A stretch of DNA of 64,000 nucleotides from JACVRW01 sp963821275 (lineage in GTDB: Bacteria; Actinomycetota; Thermoleophilia; Solirubrobacterales; Thermoleophilaceae): contig CAWGDF010000013.1 in assembly GCA_963821275.1 (NCBI GenBank), forward strand, positions 124,001 through 188,000. The letters are read 5' to 3'. Each line of letters starts with the position of its first letter. Positions within the stretch are counted from its first letter, which is position 1. The notes under the pieces were generated by a model, which did no database searches, was not told where the DNA came from, and saw only the letters and a list, made by a program, of their open reading frames with translations. A program made the position numbers and the translations under genes. Shown here in pieces: positions 16,179 through 24,644 of this stretch.

Positions 16179-16531
16179 TAGTCGCCGGCGTCCTCGACGT
16201 GGATCTGGCCGGCCGTGGTTAGGCCGGTCGGCGGGTCGAGCGTCCCGGCGGCGATGCTGATGGTGTCGCGGTCGGGAGCGTCCCAGAAGAGGCTCGAGCC
16301 GCATTCGGCGCAGAAGCCGCGAGAGGCGTGGGCCGCGCTCTGGGGGCTGCGCACCCAGCGCAGGCCGCGCTCGGACACCAGCCGCAGGGCCGGCCGCGGC
16401 GTGGCCGTCATCGCGCAGACGTGGCCGTGCCAGCGCCGGCACTCCGAGCAGTGGCAGAGCAGAACGTCACGGAGCGGGCCGTCGACCTCGTAGCGGACGG
16501 CCCCGCACAGGCAGCGGCCGGTGGCGCCCAC
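16151..16531 (-). CDS. GFA/CENP-V family zinc protein
   Basis: 126-residue protein of the glutathione-dependent formaldehyde-activating (GFA) fold. The zinc ligands are visible as GRCLCGAV at the N-terminus, CHCSECRRWHG in the middle and FCAECGSSLFW further on. The family includes both formaldehyde-related proteins and many of unknown role, and the true substrate cannot be inferred. GTG at 16531 is taken as start because the conserved GRCLCG lies five residues in; upstream the frame runs into the SepIVA-like gene. Confidence 0.85.
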   Translation of the reverse strand: MGATGRCLCGAVRYEVDGPLRDVLLCHCSECRRWHGHVCAMTATPRPALRLVSERGLRWVRSPQSAAHASRGFCAECGSSLFWDAPDRDTISIAAGTLDPPTGLTTAGQIHVEDAGDYYDAGLPPG

Positions 16532-16544
16532 GGGCGGCCGGCTG

Positions 16545-17006
16545 TCAGCCGACCTCGGCCTCTTCGCGGCCCTGCAGCCGGTCGCGGCCGCGCTGGACGG
16601 CCGCGGTGAACTTGGTGAGGTTGACCTCGAGGGTGTTGAGGATGTCGTCGGCGTAGTCCTCGGCGCCGAGGCGGATCTCACGCTCGCGGGCGCGGGCGTC
16701 CTCGATGATCTCGTCGGCCTGGCGCTCGGCCTGCTTGACGACTTCCTCCTCACCGATCAGGCGCACCTGCTCCTCGCGGGCCTCCTTGATGATGCGCTCG
16801 GACTCGCGCTTGGCCTCGGCGAGCATCTCCTGACGTTCCTTGACGATCCAGCGGGCCTGCTTGATCTCCTCGGGGATCGTGGCCCGCATCTGGTCGAGGA
16901 TGTCGTAGACCTCCTCCTTGTCCACGCGCACCTGGTCCGTCAGCGGCACGGGCTTTGCGTTGTGAATCGTGTCGTCGAGCTTGTCGATCAGGACCAGGAC
17001 GTCCAT
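16545..17006 (-). CDS. DivIVA/SepIVA-like coiled-coil cell division protein
   Basis: 153-residue, highly charged, almost fully helical protein. It begins MDVLVLIDKLDDTIHNAKP, then a linker rich in acidic residues and a coiled coil (about residues 40-140) with repeated AKRESERIIKEAREEQ-type heptads. A homologue, SepIVA, is encoded in mycobacteria in the same neighbourhood (near the DUF177, coaD, rsmD and recG genes) and takes part in septation and polar growth. The assignment rests on this context and composition, as coiled coils give false matches. It follows coaD by 17 bases. Confidence 0.75.
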   Translation of the reverse strand: MDVLVLIDKLDDTIHNAKPVPLTDQVRVDKEEVYDILDQMRATIPEEIKQARWIVKERQEMLAEAKRESERIIKEAREEQVRLIGEEEVVKQAERQADEIIEDARAREREIRLGAEDYADDILNTLEVNLTKFTAAVQRGRDRLQGREEAEVG

Positions 17007-17023
17007 AGGCGTTCCTCAGTTCT

Positions 17024-17530
17024 TCACCGCTTGAGTTCTTCCTGCAATCGCGCCGCGACCGGGTCGGGCACCAGCCCGCTGACATCTCCGCCGAACATCG
17101 CGAGTTCCTTCACGCCGCTCGAGCTCAGAAAGCTGAATTGCGGGGCGGCCATCATGTAGATGCTCTCGATCTCGGGCGCCATCTTTCGGTTGAGTTGGTT
17201 CATCTCGAACTCGTACTCGAAGTCCGAGATCGCCCGCAGTCCCTTGACGATCGCCTTGGCCCCATGCTCGCGGGCAAAATCGACGAGCAGGGTATCAAAG
17301 GCTTTTACCTGCACATTGCCGTATTCCGAGACCTGGGCGGAGAGAAGCTCGACGCGTTCCTCGGCGCTGAACACAGTCGTCTGCTTGCGCACCGGCAGGT
17401 TGACGACCCCGACTATCACCTGTTCGAACACCGCGGCCGCCCGGCCGATGATGTCCAGGTGCCCGAAGGTCACCGGGTCGTAGGAGCCCGGGCACACGGC
17501 GGTGCCCTGGTTGCGAGCCGGCCCGCTCAC
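17024..17530 (-). CDS. coaD: phosphopantetheine adenylyltransferase
   Basis: Penultimate enzyme of coenzyme A synthesis: ATP plus 4'-phosphopantetheine to dephospho-CoA. The 168-residue protein has the nucleotidyltransferase TxGH-type motif as GSYDPVTFGHLDII, the substrate loop IVKGLRAISDFEYEFEM and the ISSS-like SSSGVKELA near the end. It starts inside the rsmD stop (ATGA overlap), so rsmD and coaD are coupled; this pairing is common in bacteria. Confidence 0.96.
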   Translation of the reverse strand: MSGPARNQGTAVCPGSYDPVTFGHLDIIGRAAAVFEQVIVGVVNLPVRKQTTVFSAEERVELLSAQVSEYGNVQVKAFDTLLVDFAREHGAKAIVKGLRAISDFEYEFEMNQLNRKMAPEIESIYMMAAPQFSFLSSSGVKELAMFGGDVSGLVPDPVAARLQEELKR

Positions 17531-18069
17531 GCGTCCGGTGCGGGGGCGGGAGCAGCGTGGATCGCGATGCGGGTGTCGCCGTAGGCCCGCTCGGCAAGGA
17601 GCGGAAAGGGCAACACGAGCGGGGTGCGTTTGTCTGATTCGGTCACGATCCGGGCGTTGTCGGCGAGCACCGCGGGGAGTCGCTCGGCGAGCGAGCCGGC
17701 GATGCGAGGGCCGGAATCATATGGCGGGTCGCAGAACACGAGGTCGAACCCCCCCTGCGCGCGGGCCAGGAAGCGCAGTGCGTCCTGGCGCCGGACCTCC
17801 GCCTCGACGCCCACGGAGTCGAGGTTGGCGGCGATCGCCGCGGCCGCTCGTGGGTCGCGTTCGACGAAGACCGCCGATGCCGCCCCGCGCGAGAGCGCCT
17901 CGAGGCCGAGCGCTCCGGAGCCCGCGTAGAGGTCGAGCACGCGCGCGCCGGTCACCTGCCCGAGCATCGAGAAGAGCGCCTCCCGGACGCGGTCGGCCGT
18001 GGGCCGGGTGCGCAGGCCCCTCGGCGCCCGCAGACGCCGTCCCTTGAAGTCGCCGGCGACGATCCTCAA
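17527..18069 (-). CDS. rsmD: 16S rRNA (guanine-N2)-methyltransferase RsmD
   Basis: Methylates G966 of 16S rRNA. From a TTG at 18069 the protein is 180 residues, starting MRIVAGDFKGRRL as in the family. SAM-binding motif DLYAGSGALGLEALSRGA and catalytic motif CDPPYDSG (the D/NPPY motif of N-methyltransferases) are clear. The open frame continues upstream across the recG intergenic space but without homology. The gene is followed by coaD with overlap. Confidence 0.93.
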   Translation of the reverse strand: MRIVAGDFKGRRLRAPRGLRTRPTADRVREALFSMLGQVTGARVLDLYAGSGALGLEALSRGAASAVFVERDPRAAAAIAANLDSVGVEAEVRRQDALRFLARAQGGFDLVFCDPPYDSGPRIAGSLAERLPAVLADNARIVTESDKRTPLVLPFPLLAERAYGDTRIAIHAAPAPAPDA

Positions 18070-18103
18070 GCGGGCCAGTATGGCGCGGCGGCGCGCGCAG
18101 CGC

Positions 18104-20221
18104 TCAGGCCGGGATCGGCTCGAGCTCCGAGCCGAAACGGGCGGCGACCGCGGAGCGCAACAGCTCGTGCTCGGGCTGCTCGAGCGCCGGGTCGGCCCGA
18201 AGGAGCTCGTCCGCCCGGTCGCGCGCCCTGACCAGGAGCTCCGTGTCCTCCGGCAGCCGCGCCACGCGCAGCTCGGGCAGCCCGTGCTGGCGCGTGCCGA
18301 GGACATCCCCCGCGCCGCGCAGCTCGAGGTCGGTCTCGGCCAGGCGGAAGCCGTCGCTCTCGCGCGCGATGGCCTCGAGGCGGGGCAGCCGCGGGTCGCC
18401 GAACAGGATGCAGAGCGAGGCGTGCTCCCCTCGCCCCACCCGCCCGCGCAGCTGGTGGAGCTGCGAGAGGCCGTAGCGCTCGGCCGCCTCGATCAGCATG
18501 ACCGTCGCGTTGGGCACGTCGATACCGACCTCCACCACGCTGGTGGCCACGAGCACGTTGGCCTCGCCCGCCGCGAACGCCTCCATGGCCGCCTGCTTTG
18601 CCTTTGTGGGCATCTGGCCGTGGATCAGCTCGACCCGCTGGTCGCGGAACTCCGTGGTGCGCAGGCGCTCGTACTCGGCCGTCGCCGCCGCCGCCTGCAG
18701 CGCCTCGGACTCCTCCACCAGCGGGCAGACCACGAAGCACTGGCGTCCCCGGGCGATCTCCTCACGGATCCGCTCGTAGGCCCGGGCCCGGGCGCGTGAG
18801 CCGTCGACCACGAAGGTCTCGACCGGGCGCCGGCCCCTGGGGAGCTCTCGCAGCGCGGTCGCGTCGAGGTCCCCGTAGGCGGTCAGGGAGAGGGTCCGGG
18901 GGATGGGCGTAGCGGTCATGTGCAGGGTGTGCGGCGCCAGCCCCGCCGGAGCCTTGCCGTCCAGCGCCGCCCGCTGGCGGACGCCGAAGCGGTGCTGCTC
19001 GTCCACGACGGCCAGGGCCAGGTCACGGAAGCGCACCGGGTCCTCGATCAGGGCGTGCGTGCCCACCACCAGCTGGAGCTCTCCGCTGTCGAGCCGCGCC
19101 AGCAGGTCGCGCCGGCGCCCCGCGGGCGTGGAGCCGGTGAGCAGCTCCACCGGCAGCTGTCCGCCGAGCAGCGAGTCGATCGTCCGGTGGTGCTGCTCGG
19201 CCAGCGTCTCCGTGGGGGCCATGAGCGCGGCCTGGGCGCCGTTCTCGACCGCCCGCAACATCGCGCACAGGGCCACCACCGTCTTGCCCGCGCCCACCTC
19301 CCCCATCAGCAGCCGCTGCATCGGCCGCTCTCGCCCCAAGTCGGCGTCGATCTCGGCCATCGCACGGACCTGGTCGCCGGTGAGCTCGAAAGGAAGCGAC
19401 CAGCGCCAGCGGTCGACGACCACGCCGCGGGCGGCCAGCGGACGCGCCCGGCGGCCCTCCCGCCGGCTGCGTCGCCGCCCGGCCACCGCCAGCTGCAGCA
19501 GCACCAACTCCTCGAAGGCCAGCCGCCGCCGCGCCGGCCCCTCGTCCTCCGGGCGATCGGGGAAGTGCGTGGCGGCCAGCGCCGCCGCCCGGTCGGGCAG
19601 CCCCTCGGCCGCGCGCAGGGCCGCCGGCAGCGGCTCCACGGTGTCGAACATCCGCTGGTAGGCGTCCCAGACCAGGCTCCGCAGCCGGGCGGCGCTGATG
19701 CCCTCCGTTGCTGGATGGACGGGCACGAGGCCCACGGTGTGCACCGGCGCGTCGCCGTTTCCGAACAGCTCGTGCTCCGTGACCCAGAACTCGTTGCGCC
19801 GGCGCAGCTTGCCGTGCAGGAGCACCTGCGCTCCCTCCCCGAGCTGGCGGGCGATCCAGGGCTGGTTGAACCAGACGGCCACGAGGGGACCGCTCTGGTC
19901 GAAGACGCGGGCCTCCACCCGCCGCCGGCGGCGGTCCCGCATCGGCCTGACCGACACGCCCCGAACGCTCACGGCCACCGTGGCCTCCTCCCCCACACCC
20001 AGCTCCGCGGCCAGGCGGACGTCGCGGCGGTCACGGTGCGAGTGAGGAAGGTGCTCGATCAGGTCGCCGGTGGTGGCGATCCCGAGCGCGGCGAGCGCCT
20101 TGGCCCCGGGCCCCTTCAGGGTCACCGGCTCGGCCAGCCGGCTCGGGCGCGGGTAGCGGACGGGTGCCTTGCGCGCCGCACGCGGCGTCAGCTCCGCTCC
20201 CGATCCGAACTGCATGAGCAT
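18104..20221 (-). CDS. recG: ATP-dependent DNA helicase RecG
   Basis: Branch-migration helicase for stalled forks. Starting at ATG 20221 gives 705 residues; a start at 20296 is possible but adds sequence without homology. Features: an N-terminal wedge/OB domain, Walker A LMGEVGAGKTVVALCAM, a DExx box of the form VVDEQHRFGVRQR, motif III TATPIPRTLSL, and the C-terminal helicase domain with VGIDVPNATVMLIEAAERYGLSQLHQLRGRVGRG. These match RecG in order and spacing. It is the last large gene before rsmD and may be cotranscribed with it (34-base gap). Confidence 0.96.
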   Translation of the reverse strand: MLMQFGSGAELTPRAARKAPVRYPRPSRLAEPVTLKGPGAKALAALGIATTGDLIEHLPHSHRDRRDVRLAAELGVGEEATVAVSVRGVSVRPMRDRRRRRVEARVFDQSGPLVAVWFNQPWIARQLGEGAQVLLHGKLRRRNEFWVTEHELFGNGDAPVHTVGLVPVHPATEGISAARLRSLVWDAYQRMFDTVEPLPAALRAAEGLPDRAAALAATHFPDRPEDEGPARRRLAFEELVLLQLAVAGRRRSRREGRRARPLAARGVVVDRWRWSLPFELTGDQVRAMAEIDADLGRERPMQRLLMGEVGAGKTVVALCAMLRAVENGAQAALMAPTETLAEQHHRTIDSLLGGQLPVELLTGSTPAGRRRDLLARLDSGELQLVVGTHALIEDPVRFRDLALAVVDEQHRFGVRQRAALDGKAPAGLAPHTLHMTATPIPRTLSLTAYGDLDATALRELPRGRRPVETFVVDGSRARARAYERIREEIARGRQCFVVCPLVEESEALQAAAATAEYERLRTTEFRDQRVELIHGQMPTKAKQAAMEAFAAGEANVLVATSVVEVGIDVPNATVMLIEAAERYGLSQLHQLRGRVGRGEHASLCILFGDPRLPRLEAIARESDGFRLAETDLELRGAGDVLGTRQHGLPELRVARLPEDTELLVRARDRADELLRADPALEQPEHELLRSAVAARFGSELEPIPA

Positions 20222-20345
20222 CGTCAGGAATGATCCTGGCACTCGCGGCGTTATCGAACGCATTGGGAGCCCCGAGTACGGCGGCGCAGTGCCCACCCTT
20301 CAGCGGCTCGGGCTCAGCCCGTCGCCCGGGCGGCCTGGGTGCTGG

Positions 20346-21992
20346 CTACTCGGCGCAGAGGAGCCACCACCAGGCGGGCTGCCCGCCCTGGTGTAGCTCC
20401 AGCTCCACGCCGTCCGGCAACCGGCGCTGCAGCTCGTCGCGGCTGAGCGGCGGCTCGTCGCCCTCGATGCAGGTGAGAAGCTCGGCTCCCGCGGCCACCC
20501 GCTGGAGGGTCGTGGCCAGGGTCGCAGCCGGATCCCCCCAGGCCACGAGCTCGCCGTCGGCGTAGCCCACCGCCTCGCCCACGCTGAAGCGGCCCTGGGC
20601 GTCGTCGCGCGCAGCGGGAGCGACGCCGCCCAGCCGCAGCGCCTCACGGGCTGCCTCGACGGCCTCGGCGTTCGCCGCGGCGCCGACCCCCGGATCGAAG
20701 GCCAGGAGGGCCACCAGCCCCTCCTGCGGAGCGGAGGTGGGGACAACCCGCGCGGGCTTGTCCGACAGCTCCGCCGCCCGCTCGGCGGCGAGTATCACGT
20801 TGGGGCTGTTGGGCAGGACCACGACCTCGTCGCCCTCCGCGGAGTGGATGCCGGCCAGCAGCTCGTAGGTCGAGGGGTTGAGCGTCGGGCCGCCGTCGAT
20901 CACGAACACACCGAGCTCCTCGAACAGCCGCTTGACGCCGTTGCCGCTGGCCACGGCGACCACTGTGCAGGTGGCCCGCGCCTCGGCCGCGGCGCCCTCG
21001 CCCGCCAGCCGCGAGCTGCGCTCCGCGACCTGCTCGTGCATGTCGGCCACGTCGAAGCGGGAGACCTCGCCCAGCGCCTCGAACAGGCCGACGGCGCGCT
21101 CGGGAGTGTCGGTGTGAACGTGGACTCGCAGGGTCCGGTCGTCGCCCACCACCAGCACCGAGTCGCCGATGTCCTCGAGCAGCGGAGTGAAGCTGCCGGG
21201 GTCGAGATTCTGCCCGGTGACCGCGAAGTTCGTGCAGAAGCGGTAGCTCGAGGACTCGTGCTCGGGCCGGTGCAGCGCGGCGGGGGCGTACTGGTGCTCG
21301 AGCTCAGGGGCCTTCCGTCCGCGCAGCGCGGCCAGGCAGCCGGCCAGGATCACCGTCAGGCCGTAGGCACCCGCGTCGACCACGCCCGACTCGCGCAGGA
21401 CCGCCAGCTGCTCCGGCCCCCGCTCGACCGCCTCCTTGCCCGCCTCGAGCGCGTGCTCCAGCACCTCGGCGAGCAGCTCGTCCTGCTCTGCGGCGCTGGC
21501 CTCCGGGCCCAGGCGCTGGGTGTCCATGTGCGCGAGGTCGTGGGCCACTCGCCGGGCCATGGCCCGCACGGCGGAGAGCATCGTGCCCTCCGCCGGGTCG
21601 CGCACCGAGGCATAGGCCGCGTCGGCGGCGCGGGCGAAGGCGGCCGACACGAGCACGGGATCGACCAGCTCCCCCGGCCGGCTGGCCAGCTCCTCGGCGG
21701 CGCCGCGGACGATCTGGGAGAGGATCACGCCGCTGTTCCCCCGGGCCCCCAGCAACGCCGCGCGGGCCACGCCGGAGACGATCTCGTCGCGCCCGATCGC
21801 ATCGACCGTCTTGCCGTTGAGGCGGTCGAGCTCGTCCATGACGGCGCGCATGGTCAGGGCCATGTTGTCCCCGGTGTCGCCGTCGGCGACCGGGAACACG
21901 TTGAGGTCGTTGACCTCCTGACGGCGTCGTTCCAGCTCCGCCAAGGCCGCCGAAACGACGCGCCGGAAGCGAACCAGGCTCTCGTCGGGCAC
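20346..21992 (-). CDS. DAK2-domain protein (YloV/FakA-like)
   Basis: 548-residue protein with an N-terminal DAK2/DhaL nucleotide-binding domain, shown by NDLNVFPVADGDTGDNMALT and GARGNSGVILSQIVRG (residues about 30-110), then the YloV C-terminal region. In Firmicutes such proteins (FakA) are fatty acid kinases working with DegV-type FakB carriers, but no FakB-like gene is next to it. The gene keeps the conserved actinobacterial position between rpmB and recG. A role in lipid metabolism is inferred, not shown. Confidence 0.88.
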   Translation of the reverse strand: MPDESLVRFRRVVSAALAELERRRQEVNDLNVFPVADGDTGDNMALTMRAVMDELDRLNGKTVDAIGRDEIVSGVARAALLGARGNSGVILSQIVRGAAEELASRPGELVDPVLVSAAFARAADAAYASVRDPAEGTMLSAVRAMARRVAHDLAHMDTQRLGPEASAAEQDELLAEVLEHALEAGKEAVERGPEQLAVLRESGVVDAGAYGLTVILAGCLAALRGRKAPELEHQYAPAALHRPEHESSSYRFCTNFAVTGQNLDPGSFTPLLEDIGDSVLVVGDDRTLRVHVHTDTPERAVGLFEALGEVSRFDVADMHEQVAERSSRLAGEGAAAEARATCTVVAVASGNGVKRLFEELGVFVIDGGPTLNPSTYELLAGIHSAEGDEVVVLPNSPNVILAAERAAELSDKPARVVPTSAPQEGLVALLAFDPGVGAAANAEAVEAAREALRLGGVAPAARDDAQGRFSVGEAVGYADGELVAWGDPAATLATTLQRVAAGAELLTCIEGDEPPLSRDELQRRLPDGVELELHQGGQPAWWWLLCAE

Positions 21993-22051
21993 GGTGGCTT
22001 TTTACACCAGGGTGCGGCGGAGTTACGCGGTGCGGCGGCTAAAAAAGTCGG

Positions 22052-22243
22052 TTAGACGGCCTTCAGGACCTTGCCCGCCTTGAGGCAGCGCGTGCACACG
22101 TACTCGCGCCGGGGGGCGCCCCCGACGGAGATGCGGACCTTCTGCAGGTTCGGATTGAAGCGGCGCTTCGTCGCAACCATCGAATGGCTGCGGCTGTGCC
22201 CGAACGCAGGGCCCTTTCCACACACGTAGCAGACCTTCGGCAC
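22052..22243 (-). CDS. rpmB: 50S ribosomal protein L28, zinc form
   Basis: 63-residue L28 with MPKVCYVCGKGPAFGHSRSH and FNPNLQKVRISVGG; two CxxC pairs (CYVC and CTRC) make it a zinc-containing C+ form. It precedes the DAK2 gene on the minus strand as in many Actinobacteria, and lies six bases downstream of the threonine aldolase stop. Confidence 0.97.
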   Translation of the reverse strand: MPKVCYVCGKGPAFGHSRSHSMVATKRRFNPNLQKVRISVGGAPRREYVCTRCLKAGKVLKAV

Positions 22244-22249
22244 GGCGCG

Positions 22250-23263
22250 TCAGGGTAGCAACACGTCGCGGGCCGCCTCGAGGGCCTCGTCGACCGCGGC
22301 GCGGTCCACGTCGAGGTGCGTCACGGCCCGCACGCGGCCGTCGGGCGTGCCCGACAGCTCCACGCCGCGGCGCCCCATCTGCTCGAGGAAGGCGGCCGCG
22401 TCCGGCACCCCGAAGATGACGATGTTGGTCTCGGGCTCCATCACCTCCGCGCCCAGCTCGGCCAGGCCGTCGGCCAGCACGCGCGCGTGCTCATGGTCCT
22501 CGGCCAGCCGTTCGACGTTGTGGTCGAGCGCGTACAGGCAGCCGGCCGCGACGATCCCCGACTGGCGGAAGGCGCCCCCGGTCATCTGCTTCCAGCGCCA
22601 GGCCTCGTCGATGAGCTCACGCGAGCCACAGAGCACGGCGCCGACCGGCGCCCCCAGGCCCTTGGTGAAGTCGAGCCAGGCGGTGTCGAAGCCGCCGGCG
22701 AAGCGAGCGGCCTCGACGCGCGAGGCCACGACCGCGTTCATGAGCCGGGCGCCGTCCATGTGCGCGCGCAGGCCGTGGGAACGAGCTCCCTCCAGCACCG
22801 CGTGGACCGCCTCCAGCGGCCACACCCGCCCACCGCCCATGTTCGTGGTCTGCTCGACCGACACCAGGCGCGAGCGCGGCATGTAGCGGTTGCCCTGTGG
22901 CCGCAGCGCCGCCTCCAGCTGCGCGGGCGTGAAGATTCCCCCCACGCCCTCGATCGGGTTGATCATGAACCCGGCCTGCTGGGCCGGGCCGCCGGCCTCG
23001 GCGATGATCGGGTGCGCCGTGCGGTCGAGGATCAGCTCGTCGCCGCCCGGGCGGGCGTGAAGCCGCAGGGCGATCTGGTTGCACATCGTCCCGCTCGGCA
23101 GAAACAGCCCCGCCTCGTGGCCCAGGAGCTCGGCCACCCGCTCCTGCAGCCTCAGTGTGGTCGGGTCGGCGTTGCGCTGCTCGTCTCCCACGTCGGCGGT
23201 GGCGATCGCGCGGCGCATGCCGTCGGTCGGACGGGTCTGGGTATCGCTGTAGAGGTTGACCAC
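22250..23263 (-). CDS. ltaE: low-specificity L-threonine aldolase
   Basis: PLP enzyme that splits threonine and allo-threonine to glycine and acetaldehyde. 337 residues. Visible: the N-terminal LYSDTQTRPTDGMRRAI, the glycine-rich FLPSGTMCNQIALRLH loop, the AHMDGARLMNAV Asp that holds the cofactor ring, and the Schiff-base lysine in DFTKGLGAPVGAVLCGS. All match the fold-type I beta-eliminating/aldolase family. It lies at the head of the rpmB-DAK2-recG run but whether it shares that transcript is unclear. Confidence 0.93.
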   Translation of the reverse strand: MVNLYSDTQTRPTDGMRRAIATADVGDEQRNADPTTLRLQERVAELLGHEAGLFLPSGTMCNQIALRLHARPGGDELILDRTAHPIIAEAGGPAQQAGFMINPIEGVGGIFTPAQLEAALRPQGNRYMPRSRLVSVEQTTNMGGGRVWPLEAVHAVLEGARSHGLRAHMDGARLMNAVVASRVEAARFAGGFDTAWLDFTKGLGAPVGAVLCGSRELIDEAWRWKQMTGGAFRQSGIVAAGCLYALDHNVERLAEDHEHARVLADGLAELGAEVMEPETNIVIFGVPDAAAFLEQMGRRGVELSGTPDGRVRAVTHLDVDRAAVDEALEAARDVLLP

Positions 23264-23275
23264 GCGGCGCCGACC

Positions 23276-23734
23276 CTAGCGGGCGGCATCCGCACCCCGG
23301 CGAGCGGCGGCCGCCACCCCTCCGAGCCCTGCCGCCATCTGCCTCGGCGACCGTCCCAGATGGGCAACGAAGTGCTCCTCGATACCGCGCCGGTAGACCG
23401 GCCACATCCGCCGGAGCAGCTCTTCGCCCGCTGCGGTCAGCTCGATCCGCAGTGCCCGGCGGTCGTCCGGATCGGGGAGCCGGCGCACGTACCCGGCCGC
23501 CTCCACACGGTCGACGAAGCGGCTCATCGCCGTTGGGCTGAGAACGACCTCACGCGCCAGGTCCTTCACGCGCAGGCTCCGATCGGGCTGGCGGTAGAGC
23601 GCCCAGAGCAGGTCGTACCAGCTCAGGTCGGGCAGGCCGGCATCCGCGAGGTCGCGGCTGATCCGCCGCGTGACCAGCGCGTGGGCCTCGAGGAAGGATC
23701 GCCAGGCGGCGAGCGCGTGGTCGTCCAGGGCCAC
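23276..23734 (-). CDS. MarR-family transcriptional regulator
   Basis: Winged-helix regulator, 152 residues from the GTG at 23734. The DNA-binding region shows LSWYDLLWALYRQPDRSLRV, then the recognition helix LSPTAMSRFVDRVEAAGYVRR and the wing with DPDDRRALRIELTAAGEEL, all typical of MarR. It is divergent from the SDR gene. The frame is open up to an ATG at 23806, but that start would put the coding region across the SDR promoter and its palindromes, so I prefer 23734, although 23806 has a GGGGGAG ribosome-binding-like stretch. It probably represses the SDR gene and itself from the shared region. Confidence 0.85.
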   Translation of the reverse strand: MALDDHALAAWRSFLEAHALVTRRISRDLADAGLPDLSWYDLLWALYRQPDRSLRVKDLAREVVLSPTAMSRFVDRVEAAGYVRRLPDPDDRRALRIELTAAGEELLRRMWPVYRRGIEEHFVAHLGRSPRQMAAGLGGVAAAARRGADAAR

Positions 23735-23763
23735 GTCGCCGACGCTATCCGGTCGAAGCTGCG

Positions 23764-23802
23764 TCGACAATAGCTGCATATGCATGTATATTAGGTGCAC
23801 CT
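23764..23802 (+). promoter_or_regulatory. promoter of the SDR gene with two MarR-type palindromes
   Basis: A -35 element TCGACA (23764-23769) and a -10 element TATATT (23787-23792) are 17 bases apart, each one mismatch from the sigma-70 consensus. The spacer holds the perfect palindrome TGCATATGCA (23775-23784), and the start point is covered by the perfect palindrome AGGTGCACCT (23793-23802). An AGGAGG ribosome-binding site (23821-23826) precedes the GTG of the SDR at 23832. A dimeric repressor, most simply the divergent MarR protein, could block both polymerase binding and escape here. Confidence 0.65.
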
Positions 23803-23831
23803 GCATCTAACTCCCCCAACAGGAGGCTCCA

Positions 23832-24638
23832 GTGAACGGAAGATTTCAGGACCAGGTGGCCGTCATCACCGGTGGCGGCGGCGGCATCGGCAAGGCGGCC
23901 GCGACGCGGTTCCTGGCGGAGGGCGCGCGGGTGGCTCTGAGCGGTACCCGGCGCTCGCTGCTAGAGGCCGCGCGGGCCGATCTCGACCCGGCCGGCGAGC
24001 GGACGCTGATCCATCCGGGCCACATCACGTCGCGCGAGGACGCCCGCGCCCTCGTCGGGCGCGCGGTCGAGCGCTTCGGAGGAGTGGACGTTCTCGTGAA
24101 CAGCACGGGCATCTTCCGCCCCGTGCCCTTCGCCGAGCAGACCGAGGAGCAGCTCGAGGAGGCGCTCGGATCGATCATGCGGCCGACCTACTGGGCGTCG
24201 CAGGCCGCGGCCGCCGAGATGACCGAGCGCGGCGGGGGCGCGATCGTGAACGTCGGCTCGATGTGGGCCGTCGACGCGGTCACCACCACCCCCACCAGCG
24301 CCTACTCGATGGCACAGGCCGCCCGGCACGCGCTGACCAAGAACCTGGCCATCGAGCTGGCCCCCGACCACATCCGGGTGAACACCGTGGCCCTGGCTTT
24401 CGTCGAGACGCCCGCCTACGAGCGCTTCATGTCCGCCGACGAGGCGCGCGCGGTGCTCGACGCCGTCAACGGCTTTCACCCCCTCGGCCGGCACGGCCAG
24501 CCCGCGGACGTGGTGGAGGCGGTGCTCTTCCTGGCCTCGCCCGAGGCAGCTTGGATCACCGGGACGGTGCTGCCGGTGGACGGGGGCGTGCTGGCCGGAC
24601 GCAGCCCGGCGCGCGAGCCGGCCGCGGCGGCGGCGTGA
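23832..24638 (+). CDS. short-chain dehydrogenase/reductase family protein
   Basis: 268-residue Rossmann protein with a GGGGGIGKAAA cofactor loop at residues 14-24, the VLVNSTGIF region (normally NNAG) and a C-terminal TGTVLPVDGG. The presumed catalytic Ser143 and Tyr158 are present, but the position four after Tyr, normally Lys in YxxxK, is Gln162 (YSMAQ). That would weaken the usual proton relay, so it may be inactive, altered, or use another residue. Start at GTG 23832 is supported by AGGAGG five bases ahead. It is transcribed from the region shared with the MarR gene, which probably controls it; substrate unknown. A function in reduction of a carbonyl compound is only a family guess. Confidence 0.88.
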   Translation: MNGRFQDQVAVITGGGGGIGKAAATRFLAEGARVALSGTRRSLLEAARADLDPAGERTLIHPGHITSREDARALVGRAVERFGGVDVLVNSTGIFRPVPFAEQTEEQLEEALGSIMRPTYWASQAAAAEMTERGGGAIVNVGSMWAVDAVTTTPTSAYSMAQAARHALTKNLAIELAPDHIRVNTVALAFVETPAYERFMSADEARAVLDAVNGFHPLGRHGQPADVVEAVLFLASPEAAWITGTVLPVDGGVLAGRSPAREPAAAAA

Positions 24639-24644
24639 GGGCGC

